DNA of 64,000 nt from Varroa destructor (taxonomy: Eukaryota > Arthropoda > Arachnida > Mesostigmata > Varroidae). The stretch is from positions 339,303 through 403,302 of the forward strand of contig NW_019211457.1 of assembly GCF_002443255.2 (NCBI RefSeq), written 5' to 3'. Numbering within the stretch: the stretch's first letter is position 1; each line of letters starts with the position of its first letter. Positions 1 to 10,802 of the stretch are shown in pieces. The notes beneath the pieces are model-generated. The model ran no database searches and was not told the origin of the DNA. It saw nothing but the letters and a program-made list of their open reading frames with translations. Made by a program: the position numbers and the translations under genes.

Positions 1-59
1 AATTAGTTACCCTCGACCCCATGCGTGTTTAGATAGCAGAAAACGTAGTTTTGAAAGGC

Positions 60-125
60 CAAGTCTGCCGCTGCGAGAAAATAGGGGTCGATAGTTCGAA
101 CCCCGCCAAAAACACAGAAACACTA
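60..125 (+). repeat. tRNA-like B-box remnant
   Basis: A GTTCGAACC motif at 94-102 matches the RNA polymerase III B box found in tRNA genes and tRNA-derived SINEs. It sits in sequence resembling the head of the SINE at 2.5 kb. No clean cloverleaf can be folded and no poly-A tail follows. It may be an eroded SINE head or coincidence. Confidence 0.25.
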
Positions 126-339
126 CATAATCTGCGTGAATAAACAAGCTTCTATTTTAGTAGATATATGTATTTAGCCTTGTGAACAATTTCGAGGATG
201 CTGCTGGGTATATTATGATTCTACTTCGGCGAACCAGCTTAGCCCGACGGGAAAAATCTATGATAAATAATGCTCATGGTTAAGAAGACTCATCGTTGTA
301 ATGCTTAAAAATTTGCCAATTAATTAACGAATTACTTAC

Positions 340-541
340 AGAAGTAAAATTCTGAGCGTGAGGTGATGCCATCGCCAAGTTGGATCTACTTGGATTTGCC
401 GGTTGATTGATATGCACACCGGACGGCGGTAGCCACTCGATCCCGGCCCCATTGTATTGTATCTCGTAGATAATGGTGTTGACTAGTAGTACAGCGGTTG
501 TTTGTCCAGGATGCCGCTGCCCCAGCAAATGCAGAGTCGGA
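340..541 (-). CDS. candidate internal exon, unknown protein
   Basis: On the minus strand a pyrimidine-poor acceptor (TTGTAGCAG) opens a 67-codon frame that ends exactly at a consensus donor, CT|GTAAGTAA. The other two frames are closed. The peptide contains GQTTAVLLVNTIIYEIQYNG and an N/S/P-rich end; I recognise no domain. The exon begins with the third base of a codon, which fits the two bases left by the candidate exon at 759-911 (AG + T = Ser), so the two may be neighbours in one gene read right to left. No homology is known to me. Confidence 0.45.
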
Positions 542-758
542 CTGCTACAATTCCTTCATGATAAATACTAAGAAACCGTGATCTCGGTTTTATCCGCGAA
601 CCCCTTTCAAATTATATATACGAACACGAAAAAAAAAAAAAAAACGTATATTTTTGGTTTGTGTATGTGTTGAAGAATGCAAAAAAATGTTCTTGATATA
701 GTTTATTTGTTTTCGTCTTTTCCCGCAATTCATCCTACCGTCCGCCATTAGTTGATAC

Positions 759-911
759 CTTTTTGCGGTTGTGTTGGCAGTAAAAGGCTTGATATTGCCA
801 AGCCATTTCGAACATGAATGAATGAACTCATCTATTTTAGCTAGCCTAGAGCTGCCTTCAGGACTTCTGTCTATTGTTAGAAATATACACATGTAATCTC
901 GCACCACCGTA
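759..911 (-). CDS. candidate internal exon, upstream partner of 340-541
   Basis: A T-rich tract (TTGTTTTTCTTTTATTC) precedes the AG acceptor. The open frame runs to an AAAAAG|GTATCA donor and leaves two bases of a codon, as the exon at 340-541 needs. The peptide includes VVRDYMCIFLTIDRSPEGSS, then a segment with two cysteines. I recognise no family. The ORF continues past the donor into intron-like sequence, so the donor position is inferred. A poly-A run at about 629-646 lies in the presumed intron. Confidence 0.42.
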
Positions 912-1197
912 CTTCAGTGGATCGATGAATAAAAGAAAAACAATTCTATCGTGTCGATTTACGGAATTTACAAGGTAAACAACGACTTTTACAACTAGAT
1001 ACACACAAGCATAAAATAAAGACAAAACTTTAAAAACAAACGATTAAAAAACGTCTCGAAACCAGCTCAAAAACATTTACATTGTCTGTGAGCGCAAGTA
1101 CGATAGTATGTGTCCTCCTCTGGCGTGTTCCCTTTCGATAAATCTGGAAGCCGGCCACGTCCATAAATCTACTGTGCAGCCAAAGACAACGAAGTTA

Positions 1198-1242
1198 ACA
1201 AAAAGGGAGAGGGGAGAAGGAGGAAGGTAGAGGGAGAGAAAC

Positions 1243-1275
<33 letters not shown>

Positions 1276-1290
1276 GAGAGAGAGCGAGAG
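1198..1290. repeat. compound purine / (AT)n / (AG)n microsatellite
   Basis: A nearly pure A/G tract (1199-1241) runs into an AT dinucleotide array (1243-1268), then GTATGT and a GA-rich tail. ORFs that read through it (Ile-Tyr repeats) are artefacts of the repeat. The tract lies in presumed intronic or intergenic DNA. Confidence 0.9.
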
Positions 1291-1384
1291 GAGCGTGCGA
1301 ACCTAGCCACACAAAAAGGACGAAAGCAGACGAAATAGAGAACGGATAGAGCTCACACAAAGGTTGCCAAGATGTGGAAACAAT

Positions 1385-1471
1385 TCACTCAGTACGACCC
1401 GTTGTTGTAGCCGTGTTTCTGTCGATTGATTCGTCCACGCTGAGAATGTCAATGAGTTTAGTGCAGAGGCG
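1385..1471 (-). CDS. candidate terminal exon
   Basis: An 11-T run followed by GTCCAG forms a possible acceptor. The frame after it reads RLCTKLIDILSVDESIDRNT and ends at TGA (1387-1385) after 28 codons. The composition is protein-like (charged, polar) but short. The same frame is also open upstream through the T run, so the acceptor choice is uncertain. If real, it ends a minus-strand gene distinct from the exons at 759-911 and 340-541. Confidence 0.33.
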   Translation of the reverse strand, partial: RLCTKLIDILSVDESIDRNTATTTGRTE

Positions 1472-2041
1472 CTGGACGCGGGCAATCAAGATAACCGATG
1501 TACAGAAAAAAAAAAAGCACGCTGACCTCTGATAGCAGCACTAGGGCAAAAAACATTCTTAAAGAAAATTATTAAGGTAAAGAAACCTTACGTATACTGT
1601 GTATATGTGTGAATGAAATTAATTGAAAAGCCCCATAAAGGTTACAATAAGGAGACCCAATGGTAAGAGCCTACCTGTATTTTCGACGCGGCCGTTGGAT
1701 CTTTAATAACAAAAATGATCCTATAATAATGGTGCTGAAGATCATTATGTTGGCTGCTGCCTTTGTGATGAACCGATCTACTTAGACACATATATTAATG
1801 AGAGGACTTAAATTTAGCGCTGCTGTAAGTTGCATGCACAAGTTTGGCATAAGTATAACATTTACTATAAGACATGTATATTACAAAGAAGATTAACTTA
1901 CAACTTCATGTAAAATTTATGATAATAACGATATTGTACTAAACACGACAATGGATTTTTGGACATAGATGTTTTAACGGAACGAAAAAAAAAAAATGTA
2001 TGAACAACTTAAACAAGCATGTACACATAAGCTTAACGGTA

Positions 2042-2256
2042 CGATAAAAAATCTCGTATCGATTTGCGTTAGCTAGATATTTTAACGAAACAGGTTTCTC
2101 CATATTGGCGCACTGGTAAAACTCGTGACATTTGGTGGAGTATGGCTTAGATTCGAAACTGGGCGAAAAGGGATACAGCAATGGTTCCGCGATACCGACA
2201 GAAAATGCATCTCTGAAGTAAGTAGCCAATGTTAATGATAGTAGAACTCGAAGCAT
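2042..2256 (-). CDS. chitin-binding (CBM14/peritrophin-A-like) exon, degenerate
   Basis: An ATG at 2256 opens a frame beginning MLRVLLSLTLATYF, a possible but imperfect signal peptide, and reaches CHEFYQCAN. That matches the cysteine-2 to cysteine-3 core of CBM14 domains (C-x5-C with FYQC). The expected cysteine 1 (14 residues before) and cysteine 4 (in a segment like LKxPANxRY) are both tyrosine here, each one G-to-A change from Cys. CBM14 proteins bind chitin in peritrophic matrix or cuticle outside the cell. The domain is incomplete in this exon and no strong donor is seen. It could be a decayed paralogue or a chance match; an AG at about 2220 could also be an acceptor. Confidence 0.45.
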
Positions 2257-2486
2257 TTCCTTCGATTTCTATCTGTTGGTCTCTATCGGGTACCTAAACA
2301 GTACTCCTAAACGGTACCTAAACAGGACCGCCATTATCACCGACCTAAAACTACAATCCATTTTGCTATGGATTTTAGCAGTTAGAGCTTAATTTTCCAG
2401 AACAGAACACTATAAATACTAAACGAAGACGATCATCCAATTTCAATCAAGTTGATTAGTACCAAGCGTTTGTACACGCGTTGTAT

Positions 2487-2746
2487 GAGCCAGTGTTTAT
2501 TGGTGGTAAGCAAGCTAATATAGCGATGTCAGGGGGTCGCCGGTTCAATCTCCGTCCGGGGTGTGACCAAAATCACGGTCAAAATCCGACAGATATGACC
2601 AAGTAAAGAGACATTAAGTATCGCTGAAAACTCAAGGGAGCTACATATCAACCGATAAATCACAAATAAATGTATTGATCTTGTCAGGGATAATACAATT
2701 TTGTGCGATGCTGCGCACGCTCCTAACGGTTAGTAAAAAAAAAAAA
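2487..2746 (+). repeat. tRNA-derived SINE with poly-A tail
   Basis: The head has an A-box-like stretch (2499-2512) and a B box GGTTCAATCTC (2542-2552) at tRNA spacing. A body of about 180 bp follows and ends in a 12-A tail (2735-2746). This is the usual build of a SINE transcribed by RNA polymerase III and moved by LINE machinery in trans. The first 70 bases resemble the element at 12206 (both start GAGCCAGT then TTTATT), but the bodies differ. No target duplication was identified. Confidence 0.6.
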
Positions 2747-3040
2747 GCCCCGAAACAAAAAGTAAACGAAATTACTTCAATAGGTTAGGAACTTAGTAAT
2801 TTTAAATTTCTATAATAACATAATTACACGCGGCTCGGCCGAGCCAATGAAGCTGATCCGCGAATCAGATTAAATGCTTCCGCAGACATCGGAACATTAA
2901 GCCCATATAACATCATATCTATACCATGGTTACTTATACTGAAAGTTGTATACGTCTAAGTTGGTTAAACACATTGATTCCGAACGATTGTTCTCACATC
3001 GATTCATTACCGAAATACAATGGGGTGCAAAAAAGCTCTG

Positions 3041-3245
3041 TCAGACGGCCCCCATGATTCCGCTACGTAAGACGGCCTGTATCGTCGCGATAACGAGGAC
3101 ATCAGAGCTATACCACTGCTGGCGTAAGTCCCACTCGGCCATGTGATTACAAAAGAACAAGCTTCTTGTGTCATTGATATGTTTCGGAGCAGGCATTCGG
3201 CTGATGTAGTCACTGTTGCCGTTGATTGAACCCAATAATGCGATA
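3041..3245 (-). CDS. candidate terminal exon
   Basis: After the acceptor AATGCCTTAG at 3246, one frame reads INGNSDYISRMPAPKHINDT, continues through an AEWDLRQQWYSS segment and a hydrophobic stretch, and stops at TGA after about 68 codons. A second frame is also open across nearly the whole span, so the reading frame is not settled. EWDL recalls the second membrane segment of SLC22 transporters, but nothing else in the exon supports that. Confidence 0.3.
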
Positions 3246-3904
3246 CTAAGGCATTAACCCTTCCCGTGCACCAATTGTAGCTATGTTTTAAGAATCGGTA
3301 GAGGGGCTTGTCTTTCCATCTGGTCGAACGACTGGTTCCTCTCCTGTGTCCAGTGCTGCCTACTACACTGTTGTTGGATCCGTTAGTGGATCTCGTTGGT
3401 CGACCGGCTCATTGTCGGCCTCGGTCCTGGTCACCACAGGCTACGAGCCTGTTTCAGCCTCTTACTGCCTCCTTTTTTCTTTGCGTACACTTATGACAGC
3501 AGAAAATGATCGTCGAGTTCTTTCTCCGTATCTTCGTTTCGTTCTACTTGTGTTCTGTATATTTAACATCGCCCTACCCATTTCTCCGATCTTTGACTGA
3601 CGACTGATCAGAGCCCAACCAATATGAACCGTGCTATGGAAGATCGAAGAGGAAAGTTTGAAACATTTGTGCTCTAGTCTTGTACCGCACTTTAGTCCCG
3701 TTCGGCTTTCCCGGCGACCCTTAAAAAGAGCGAAACACTATCATATCTTATTGGACATACCGCGTCGTACAGGAGGGTGCCGATGTTCAGGTCAAGACGA
3801 AAAACGACGAGGAAAGTTCCCGAAAAAACCCCTGAACCATCTATGGCAACGATGAAAACAGCAGCAGTCGTAAGAGACTTGCGAGCAAAAATGACTCTAC
3901 TCAC

Positions 3905-3998
3905 CATGACACTGCCCGAGGGAGTCCATTAGCGGGCTAATATCTTCGTTAAACCAACTCTTCTGTGGATCTTTTCTATGAGTTTCTGTTAGGGTTGT
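3905..3998 (-). CDS. candidate internal exon
   Basis: The acceptor CACCCTACAG leads into 31 codons rich in RNY triplets: ETHRKDPQKSWFNEDISPLM, then DSLGQCH. The frame ends one base into a codon at CATG|GTGAGT, a strong donor. I recognise no family. Other AGs nearby could shift the 5' end by a few codons either way. It lies on the same strand as the candidates at 0-3 kb and may belong to the same gene. Confidence 0.42.
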
Positions 3999-4824
3999 CT
4001 GTAGGGTGAGCTGACGTGTTTGCAGCGTCGACAGCCTGTAGCACCGTTAAACTAAGGGATGGATGCAATTCGTCGCGCCGATCGGTAAAATAATCTGCGA
4101 TATAGCAGGATTTGACAGGCAATCGGATTGTCCTTATAGTTGTACGAAATTCGCTAGTTCTTAAGTAGCCGCCCACCTGACTGGGTCCGCTGTCGAACAA
4201 TACACATCATAGAGACCAAGCCAGATTTACTACGCAGATAGGTGCAATAGAAAATTAGTCACAACAACAACAACACTAACAATATAGTAGAAAGTAGAAC
4301 AGAGAGCATTAGCAACGCGCCCTATCGCTAAAACGATGAAAGCATATCGAAGCGTTCCAACCTATGCACCTGTATGAATTCGTAAGCTGTACGATACGCA
4401 CAGCTTGGATTGTATTTGCTTCTGAGTAGCTGGTCCTTCATCAATACGATCGTTGGATCCAATGATAATCATTACCGAAAACTTTTATATACCGCAGTTG
4501 GCATAGCTGCGAGCAAAGAACGAAGCAAGTGAAATCGTGTGGCAGATATAGGTATTGAGATACAGGCGTGCGGGACTTCACGTGCCTCAAACCGCCAATC
4601 AAACAGAGATTCAGGGAACATAACGAAGATCTAGTAATATATATATATATAACGCGGAGCAAAGTATTGATTGCTTACTATCAACAGATCTATGTGAGCC
4701 TGCTGCAGTCACGGATCTATCGATCAGCAGTGAATCGCCTGGTCAACGCGCTATCCTTAGCCTTCGGGTAGTCTCTTAGGAGAAGGCGACATAAATCGAC
4801 ATAAATATTGTTTATGGCAATATA

Positions 4825-5049
4825 ATGACTCAATTGGGGCCCAAAACGACAAGCGTAGCAATGAGCAACGACCCGTTAGGAGTGAGCAAGGAGGAGCAGG
4901 ACAAAAAAGGAGCGGAACCAAATAAACGGCAACGGCTCGAGAAGCAGAAGCAGCAACAGCTTCAGCACAGGCCAGTAACGGCAGGCCAGTCACGTCATCT
5001 CGTCGATGACAGAACAGAGCCAAGTAGGCGGAAGGCTACGCGGCTATAA
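4825..5049 (+). CDS. candidate first exon, Lys/Gln/Glu-rich protein
   Basis: The ORF starts at ATG 4825, with a second ATG at 4861 that has G at -3. It encodes a highly charged sequence: MSNDPLGVSKEEQDKKGAEP, then KRQRLEKQKQQQLQHRP. Codon content is strongly RNY. A possible donor (GAGCCAA|GTAGGC) lies before the TAA; the 100-N gap follows 63 bases after the stop, so the next exon could be missing. The basic stretch could act as a nuclear signal, but that is only inference. No domain is recognised. Confidence 0.42.
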   Translation: MTQLGPKTTSVAMSNDPLGVSKEEQDKKGAEPNKRQRLEKQKQQQLQHRPVTAGQSRHLVDDRTEPSRRKATRL

Positions 5050-5112
5050 GAACTCGCTGGTGCGATTAACTGATACCGGAGCAGCGGAGTATTCTATAAA
5101 GAATTTGTATAT

Positions 5113-5212
5113 NNNNNNNNNNNNNNNNNNNNNNNNNNNNNNNNNNNNNNNNNNNNNNNNNNNNNNNNNNNNNNNNNNNNNNNNNNNNNNNNNNNNNNNN
5201 NNNNNNNNNNNN
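5113..5212. other. assembly gap (100 N)
   Basis: A run of exactly 100 N, the conventional placeholder for a gap of unknown length. The open frame that reads across it is meaningless. Confidence 0.99.
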
Positions 5213-5222
5213 CCCTCAGTCG

Positions 5223-5270
<48 letters not shown>

Positions 5271-5280
5271 CGACTGAGGG
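5213..5280. repeat. perfect 68-bp palindrome with (TA)n core
   Basis: Immediately after the gap, CCCTCAGTCGCCT is followed by an uninterrupted TA array and then its exact reverse complement, AGGCGACTGAGGG. The whole segment is its own reverse complement. This is either a cruciform-forming sequence that broke the assembly or a fold-back sequencing or assembly artefact at the gap edge. Confidence 0.95.
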
Positions 5281-6191
5281 TGATTGTTAAGAGCTGATGT
5301 AGTAATAGGCGAAAATGGAATAAGTTAGCAGGAACAGGTAGACGATGGTCAGACGATATATAGCGGAGTGACATCGACCTAGAGGTCGGAAGGACGAGTA
5401 TGAGAAAGGGCGTATGAAGTTTGATTTGTTGAATGTTCTAAGCAGGACTGAAATTCTAGGTTTTTTGCGTGCCTAGATATGCTTTCTTTTTGCCTACATC
5501 AAATTATGCTACCATCAAAGAAGACTTATGGTGACTATGAATAGAATATTATTTTATTTTTTCGTTAGTTTTTGGGCTAGGAAAGAATCTATTTTCATAT
5601 AAATGTTGTTTTTACGTCGTTACACATCCTGCTAGAGAGCGGCCCGCTAATTCACTAATTTATCATGGGAACACCGTCAGCAATCACGCTGGTTTTGAAC
5701 TTTCTCAGCCAAGGAAGGGTACAAGAACGTATAGGACACGTTTGCCTTATCTGTTTGTTCATGTATAAAGTGTGCATAAATAAACTTTTAGATAATGCTT
5801 TTTAATACGGTGGAGTTTTATTAAGTACTTCGTAAAGTGTCACCTATTTAATGGGCAGAAACTCTGTTACATCTTACTTAACGGAGAATTTTCCTATTTT
5901 TCGTAATTGCTAAAGTAGAAAAAACAGTGAAAATTAACTGCTATACGTTGTTATAACACTATAATAGTTAACACCTGGAGTTACAAGCAGAACTTGTCTC
6001 GAACGTGACTCCGTTTTCGAATTTTATTGCGGTCAGATTATCAGCTAGATTAAATATACACTGTAGGTATTCGTTAATTGCCTAGAGCTATAAAAAGACT
6101 TAGATACGACAAATTCGTATTTAAGGGACGTCTGGCAAACTTTCGAGTAGTTCTGAAAGGTCAAAAGTCGTTGTCCGATTTTGTCGCTTAC
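5281..6191. other. non-coding stretch
   Basis: AT-rich sequence with no open frame or splice pair I would support. A TGGTTTTGAAC motif near 5690 weakly resembles a tRNA B box. Confidence 0.5.
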
Positions 6192-6266
6192 CAATGTGGC
6201 TTTCGTAAAAATCTTGATAAATTAGAGATCTTGAACTTATAATTTCGTGACACACAAAAACACACC
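6192..6266 (-). CDS. candidate internal exon
   Basis: The acceptor AACAATAACAG and donor ATTG|GTAAGC bracket 24 full codons reading CVFVCHEIISSRSLIYQDFY, then ESHI. Two bases precede the first codon and one follows the last. The exon is short and the acceptor has little pyrimidine, so chance is a real alternative. Confidence 0.33.
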
Positions 6267-6991
6267 CTGTTATTGTTATCAATATTCACGTTTAGTCAGA
6301 CGTTTTGCTTGGCAAACAATACATGTAAGACCATAACGTATAAAACAGACAATGGTAACTAAACGATGCTGTAGACGTAACACTGTATAAAAATTCCATT
6401 ACAGCCGCCTCAATGGTTGTTCCTGTGACCACGTAATTTTGCATTCAGCCAGTGACTTCGATGTGGCCTATTACTTAATCAAGATTAAGTGAACGAGCCT
6501 TGAGGGTGCATCGTTTATAGGGAATCTCAGTATCTCCAGTGATCGTTTCGGCGCTGTCACGTTCTTCTACTAACTAATCTGTAAGCTATAGTTTTCACGC
6601 TTCTATGGAAAATCTGCCATACTCTATGTATTTGTTATGTTCTTTCCGTCGGAGCGAACAGAGGCCGTTTCTTTGTTTCAATCGCGAAAGAGAGTTCTTT
6701 TGTTCTCGAGGGACAACCTCGACAGTGAAGTAACTCTTGCGAGCCACATACTATAAACTTGAAGATACCTAGAATTTAGAACAAAAAGAGCATGCACTGT
6801 TGATCAGCAGCAGGATATCGGCGACCAGTGTAAGATCCTTACGGATATTTATAACGATGAGTCGATTTAATCAATTTGACTAAAAATTAATTTACGCTAA
6901 TACATATATTTCTTATATTTTATATAATATATAAATTATGATATGTAAAAAATATAAATAAAGAAAGCGTTTTTCCAGGTGTTGATCGTAC

Positions 6992-7068
6992 CTGACAGAT
7001 AAGCATTTTAATGCCAGTAATGATAATGAACGGTACGGCGTTATTTGCAACCGAAAGCTAGCGTTCAT
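6992..7068 (-). CDS. candidate short exon
   Basis: TTTTCAG|ATG on the left and GTCAG|GTACGAT on the right are both close to consensus and bracket 77 bases. Only one frame is open: MNASFRLQITPYRSLSLLAL, then KCLSV. It could be coding or an exon of a non-coding RNA. Confidence 0.3.
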
Positions 7069-7189
7069 CTGAAAATTTTGCACGATCATAAATAGATAGA
7101 GGATATCGGCAAGCGTCAACTATACTTGACATACTAACGTCTGAATTCGAAATCGTCAGTATAACCGGTACCGTGGAAGTTCTAAGTAG

Positions 7190-7404
7190 CAGCCACTTTT
7201 GCCTGTTATGATAGTGTTGACAACGGTTCCTTACCGCCAGCCTCGGACCTACCTCGCGACTTACCCTTCGCTACACATCCCATCACAGCAAATCCTTCGT
7301 GGGCGTTCGAGCAAAACATCCATTGCGAGCTTAGGTCGTGCATGGATTATCCAGCTGCAAAAAATTGTCAAAAGCAAAGGCGCTACCTACTAATTCCCGT
7401 CTGA
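7190..7404 (+). CDS. candidate terminal exon
   Basis: After TAAGTAG|CA a frame of about 71 codons runs to TGA (7402-7404). It reads YDSVDNGSLPPASDLPRDLP, then a tail with three cysteines (HCELRSCMDYPAAKNC). The composition is protein-like; no domain is recognised. An overlapping minus-strand frame with a GTAAGT donor (about 7267) is an alternative. Confidence 0.33.
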
Positions 7405-8477
7405 CTAAATACAGGAGACAGGGATTACAGAACAGGTAGAAACAGCCATTTCACGTTAGGGATGTGCAGGTTGTATGAGTTTTTCCCTTTGAATACGTAC
7501 AAACCCAATTAAAATCAAGTAATTGCTCTTTAACGCTTTCGGTCGCGATTATGATTTTAGGCTGATGATTTCGTAGGTAGAGTTTTAGATGTCAACGGAA
7601 ATTCTGTTTCCTCTGTTTGTCCAGTCATTGTAGTCTAAAAATAGAATTTAAAGCCTAGTTTATCTTTCATGATAATACATGAAGTTCGCTAGCACAAGAT
7701 GAAAATTTTCAGATATCCAATTCAAGTACCAGGTTATAAATGATCAAAAGTTCCATGCGGTTCTAAATATATGAATATCATATCCATGTAAACATTTATT
7801 CTATACTTTAAAATGACACGCAGCGTATGTTCAAGCTCTCGCAATTCCACATCTTTCAGATCTAAGGCCTTCCAAAATTTATTAACTGATACAGCAGGCG
7901 TATGTAAACTATCGTGCATTTTTTATTAGGATGTTTATATATGACGGCTGTCAAGCCCCTAATATTCTATCGGATGATGATCAATCCTATAGAGAAAATA
8001 CAATCTGGCACCATCTGGATCCTTTGCGTATTTGAAATGATTGAAACAGCTGATTAAGTTACATACGTTTCTACTTAACTTTAAATTTCATTCAGATCAA
8101 TTTCGATTATTTCGAAAAGACCCTTCACATACATGTTTAGAGCTTTTATGCCCGGTGCTACTTTAGATATAGTTTCAGACGGCTGGTTTTTGCCAAGCAT
8201 GTCTATGCCCATTTTTCAAACCTAGGTTTCAGTATTTCGGTAGATATCATAGGCAAAGCGTTAGCGCTAGACCATCACGAGTATCTGCCTAAGCCGTATC
8301 ATGCCTTCCTGTTTCAGTTTTATTACTCCATGGATCGCATAATAGATTAGGAACGACACGGTCCGGATGGCTGACCCTTGCGCATCTTCGAAATTGCGTT
8401 ATCATAATGACCATGAACATCCGGCCATCACTAGTTAAATTTCAGTGTCACTGGCGATTTTCTACCATGACGCACAG
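7405..8477. other. mostly non-coding stretch
   Basis: No strong gene. One minus-strand ORF at 7734-7919 starts at ATG 7919 and contains NKFWKALDLKDVELRELEHT, which is helix-like. It has only a weak acceptor (GTATCAG) and donor (AAA|GTATAG), so I do not call it. Confidence 0.4.
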
Positions 8478-8559
8478 TTACTATGCCTACGTGTCATAGG
8501 CGTGTTGAAGAAACCCCGGATAACACGTCCAGTAGGACCCGCACTGACTTGATTTTCCA
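8478..8559 (+). CDS. candidate internal exon
   Basis: GACGCACAG opens and CCA|GTAAGTTTT closes an 82-base segment with 26 full codons: TMPTCHRRVEETPDNTSSRT, then RTDLIF. The donor is consensus. Polar, Thr/Arg-rich, no domain recognised. Confidence 0.38.
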
Positions 8560-8609
8560 GTAAGTTTTTTGATGCTACACGGAAAAGGCAATCTTAAGGA
8601 CCTACTCAC

Positions 8610-8797
8610 ACAGTAGGAACGGTTGAAAACGTTGGACATAGGCAAGACAAAAAAATAGATAAGGAGTGACGTTGGTTTTTTTCTGTTGTGTTGAATGAAC
8701 GCTTTGTCTTTTCGGTCGTAGCTCGTCCGTATTTCTGGCGCTTCCCGCGCGCGTCCATACCGTTGGAATCAGAAAAGTGGCCGTGATTGCTTTATAT
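8610..8797 (-). CDS. candidate internal exon
   Basis: The acceptor CGATACAG and donor CTGT|GTGAGT bracket 62 codons: YKAITATFLIPTVWTRAGSA, then a basic polar middle and a hydrophobic end (TPYLFFCLAYVQRFQPFLL). Neighbouring plus-strand frames are also open here (8777-8995, with a hydrophobic LIVGAIAVVAY), so the strand is not certain. Confidence 0.33.
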
Positions 8798-8990
8798 CTG
8801 TATCGTCGAAGCCAACTTTCTTGCAGTTGTTTTGTACAGGGCCTGATCGTTGGCGCCATTGCGGTCGTCGCTTACCGAGGCGTCAACGCGGCGACAATGA
8901 ATTGCTATCCACGTCTCGCCTTTGACTCGTCTTGTTTTTATGAACGTGTATATACGTGTGTGTGTGTGTGTATGTATTTCTATGTATGTA

Positions 8991-9401
8991 AATGATGAGT
9001 ATCTGATGACAAATGGGTACAAACTGATCGAGTTTAGTGGTAGTGATACCGAACGATGGCTAGAAGCCGACGAGGGCTACTTGAGACAATTAAGAAAAGC
9101 GCGTCTGTATTGCGCCAACGGTACAGATCGGCGTATCGGCCTTTTGGCGTCACACTGATGGAATTGGGCAATAATAGCAATGCGATCTTTATGCTTGATG
9201 CAACTGCCGAGCCAGTTTCTACCCAAAACGTGTGCTTTTCGGGTGGCCAGAGAGAAAGAAACAAGCAAATACGTACAGGGGAACCAAACGGATGGAGAGT
9301 ATCATAGATACTACAGACTTGATATTTTGCCCTACTCTTCGTTGCCCATATCTGCTGTGTGGCAGGACGCGATGAGCACCCGATTCAGCCAAACGAAATG
9401 A
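8991..9401 (+). CDS. open coding-like region, structure unclear
   Basis: One plus frame is open from the (TG)n tract at 8956-8971 to a TGA at 9156-9158 (GYKLIEFSGSDTERWLEADE, then GYLRQLRKARLYCANG). The same frame opens again to 9401 (VQGNQTDGEYHRYYRLDILP). A possible donor AACG|GTACAG at 9121 could remove the stop as an intron. A second frame (9056-9307) is open across the middle. It may be exon-intron-exon, or a decayed coding sequence with a stop. Confidence 0.3.
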
Positions 9402-9785
9402 GTGGAGGCTTTAGATACGTTAAAAATGAAATGGAGAAAAATCATACTCGAGACCTCTTACGAATTAGCATATGTACATTGAGACAGTTAACGTGCTGTC
9501 AAAGTACAAGTGTAAAGAAATAGCTCCATACGCCGAAACGCTGGTCGTAACCAAAGTAGCAGACGATGATTGCCGAGACGGGAATGCTGAACTCAAATAA
9601 AAAAAAAAACCATCGAGGCCTCGACGCCTACGGGACCCGGAAACCCTATTACCAGCTGCTTAGTTTCCAACGCTCGGATTTCTACATTTGCTAATTGTCC
9701 GGCACCAGCAGTACTGCAAGAGCGAATCATTGATCCATTTGCGCCGCCCGCAAGACTGTAGCGTTTGGCGTTACGGCGGCGAGTC

Positions 9786-10018
9786 TCAACGGCAACCCGA
9801 CGCGACGTGAAATAATCGTAAAGCGACAACAGAAACAATAACAGAAGCCGAAATAGCGGCATTTTCGTCGCTTTCGTTATTGTAGGCGACAGAGTCCGAC
9901 GGTTGGTCATTCTGCCGCGGGACACTAGTAACTGCAGCTTTCGTTGTTTCCATGAAGCGGTCGCGATAATAATAGATACTATAGCGCGCCAATTTTTGAA
10001 CTGCACCGTCGCATATGG
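9786..10018 (-). CDS. candidate terminal exon with hydrophobic C-end
   Basis: After ACTAAG|CC the frame runs about 77 codons to TGA. It is RNY-rich (DSVAYNNESDENAAISAS) and then has one hydrophobic segment (VIVSVVALRLF) near the C-terminus, as in a single-pass membrane protein. A second minus frame is open across the same DNA to 9593 and holds PLFRLLLLFLLSLYDYF, so the frame is ambiguous. Confidence 0.33.
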
Positions 10019-10802
10019 CTTAGTTTTCTGTTGTGTTTCACCCGTTCGAAATTTGTTTCCATGAATCCAAAACGTCCGGCCGATCAGGTCTCTTATTGCT
10101 GATGGTCTCTGTTGTTGCCGTAGGAAAAAATCGTAAACGCAACTGGTATAATAGGCATAAAACAGTATGATCGGAATGGCTAGAAATTGGCCATAAGGCG
10201 TTCTATCGCGTTAAATAACTGGCAAAAGTCAAATGGAAATCAGGAATCGATGAGTAACGTGTTTGTCTACTAAAATTAGCGACAGGTAGTGGTCTAGTCA
10301 CGGAACCGGGCATAGGTTTTGCGCTTCGTTTTGCGGTGGCGAGGCCGGCAGTTTGAAATGATGTTTAAAGACAATAGCAAACGTAAAGCACAAAACATTT
10401 AGCACCGTTGTATGTGCTTGAGTGGCCCGTTACGGAGAAGTGGATTTACTGATGCTCAATTGTGTTCGCATAATTTAAACACATTGTAATGAAAAACAAA
10501 ACACTTTTCTAGCACCAGTGGAAGACCTAACGGGTTGGGGGTGAGCCGCGATGTCCTTAAGAACCTAATTTATTGATGATCGTGTCGATAGAAGCTTGAG
10601 TTATACGGGGTTTAAGCGGCAAACAGATTCATCTCGTTTGATTGACCTAATCGAGTCAGTATAAAATTCGTATGAACTTTCCAGCCTTCCAACTGTTGAC
10701 TATTTACCAGCCATGAGTCTGTTGACATAGATACACGGCATAAAATATGGTCCTTGTTTTTAAAGGTTTTCGTTTTTGGTAATTTTTCGTGCGGCCTGTC
10801 AG

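Noticed and set aside
1077..1360. Minus-strand ORFs with Tyr-Ile repeats
   Set aside because: They only read through the AT/AG microsatellite.
3041..3245. Organic cation transporter (SLC22) identity from an EWDL motif
   Set aside because: The following Cys and the loop motif of that family are absent, and a stop follows; four residues are not enough.
5006..5290. Plus ORF spanning the N gap
   Set aside because: It reads through 100 N and a TA repeat.
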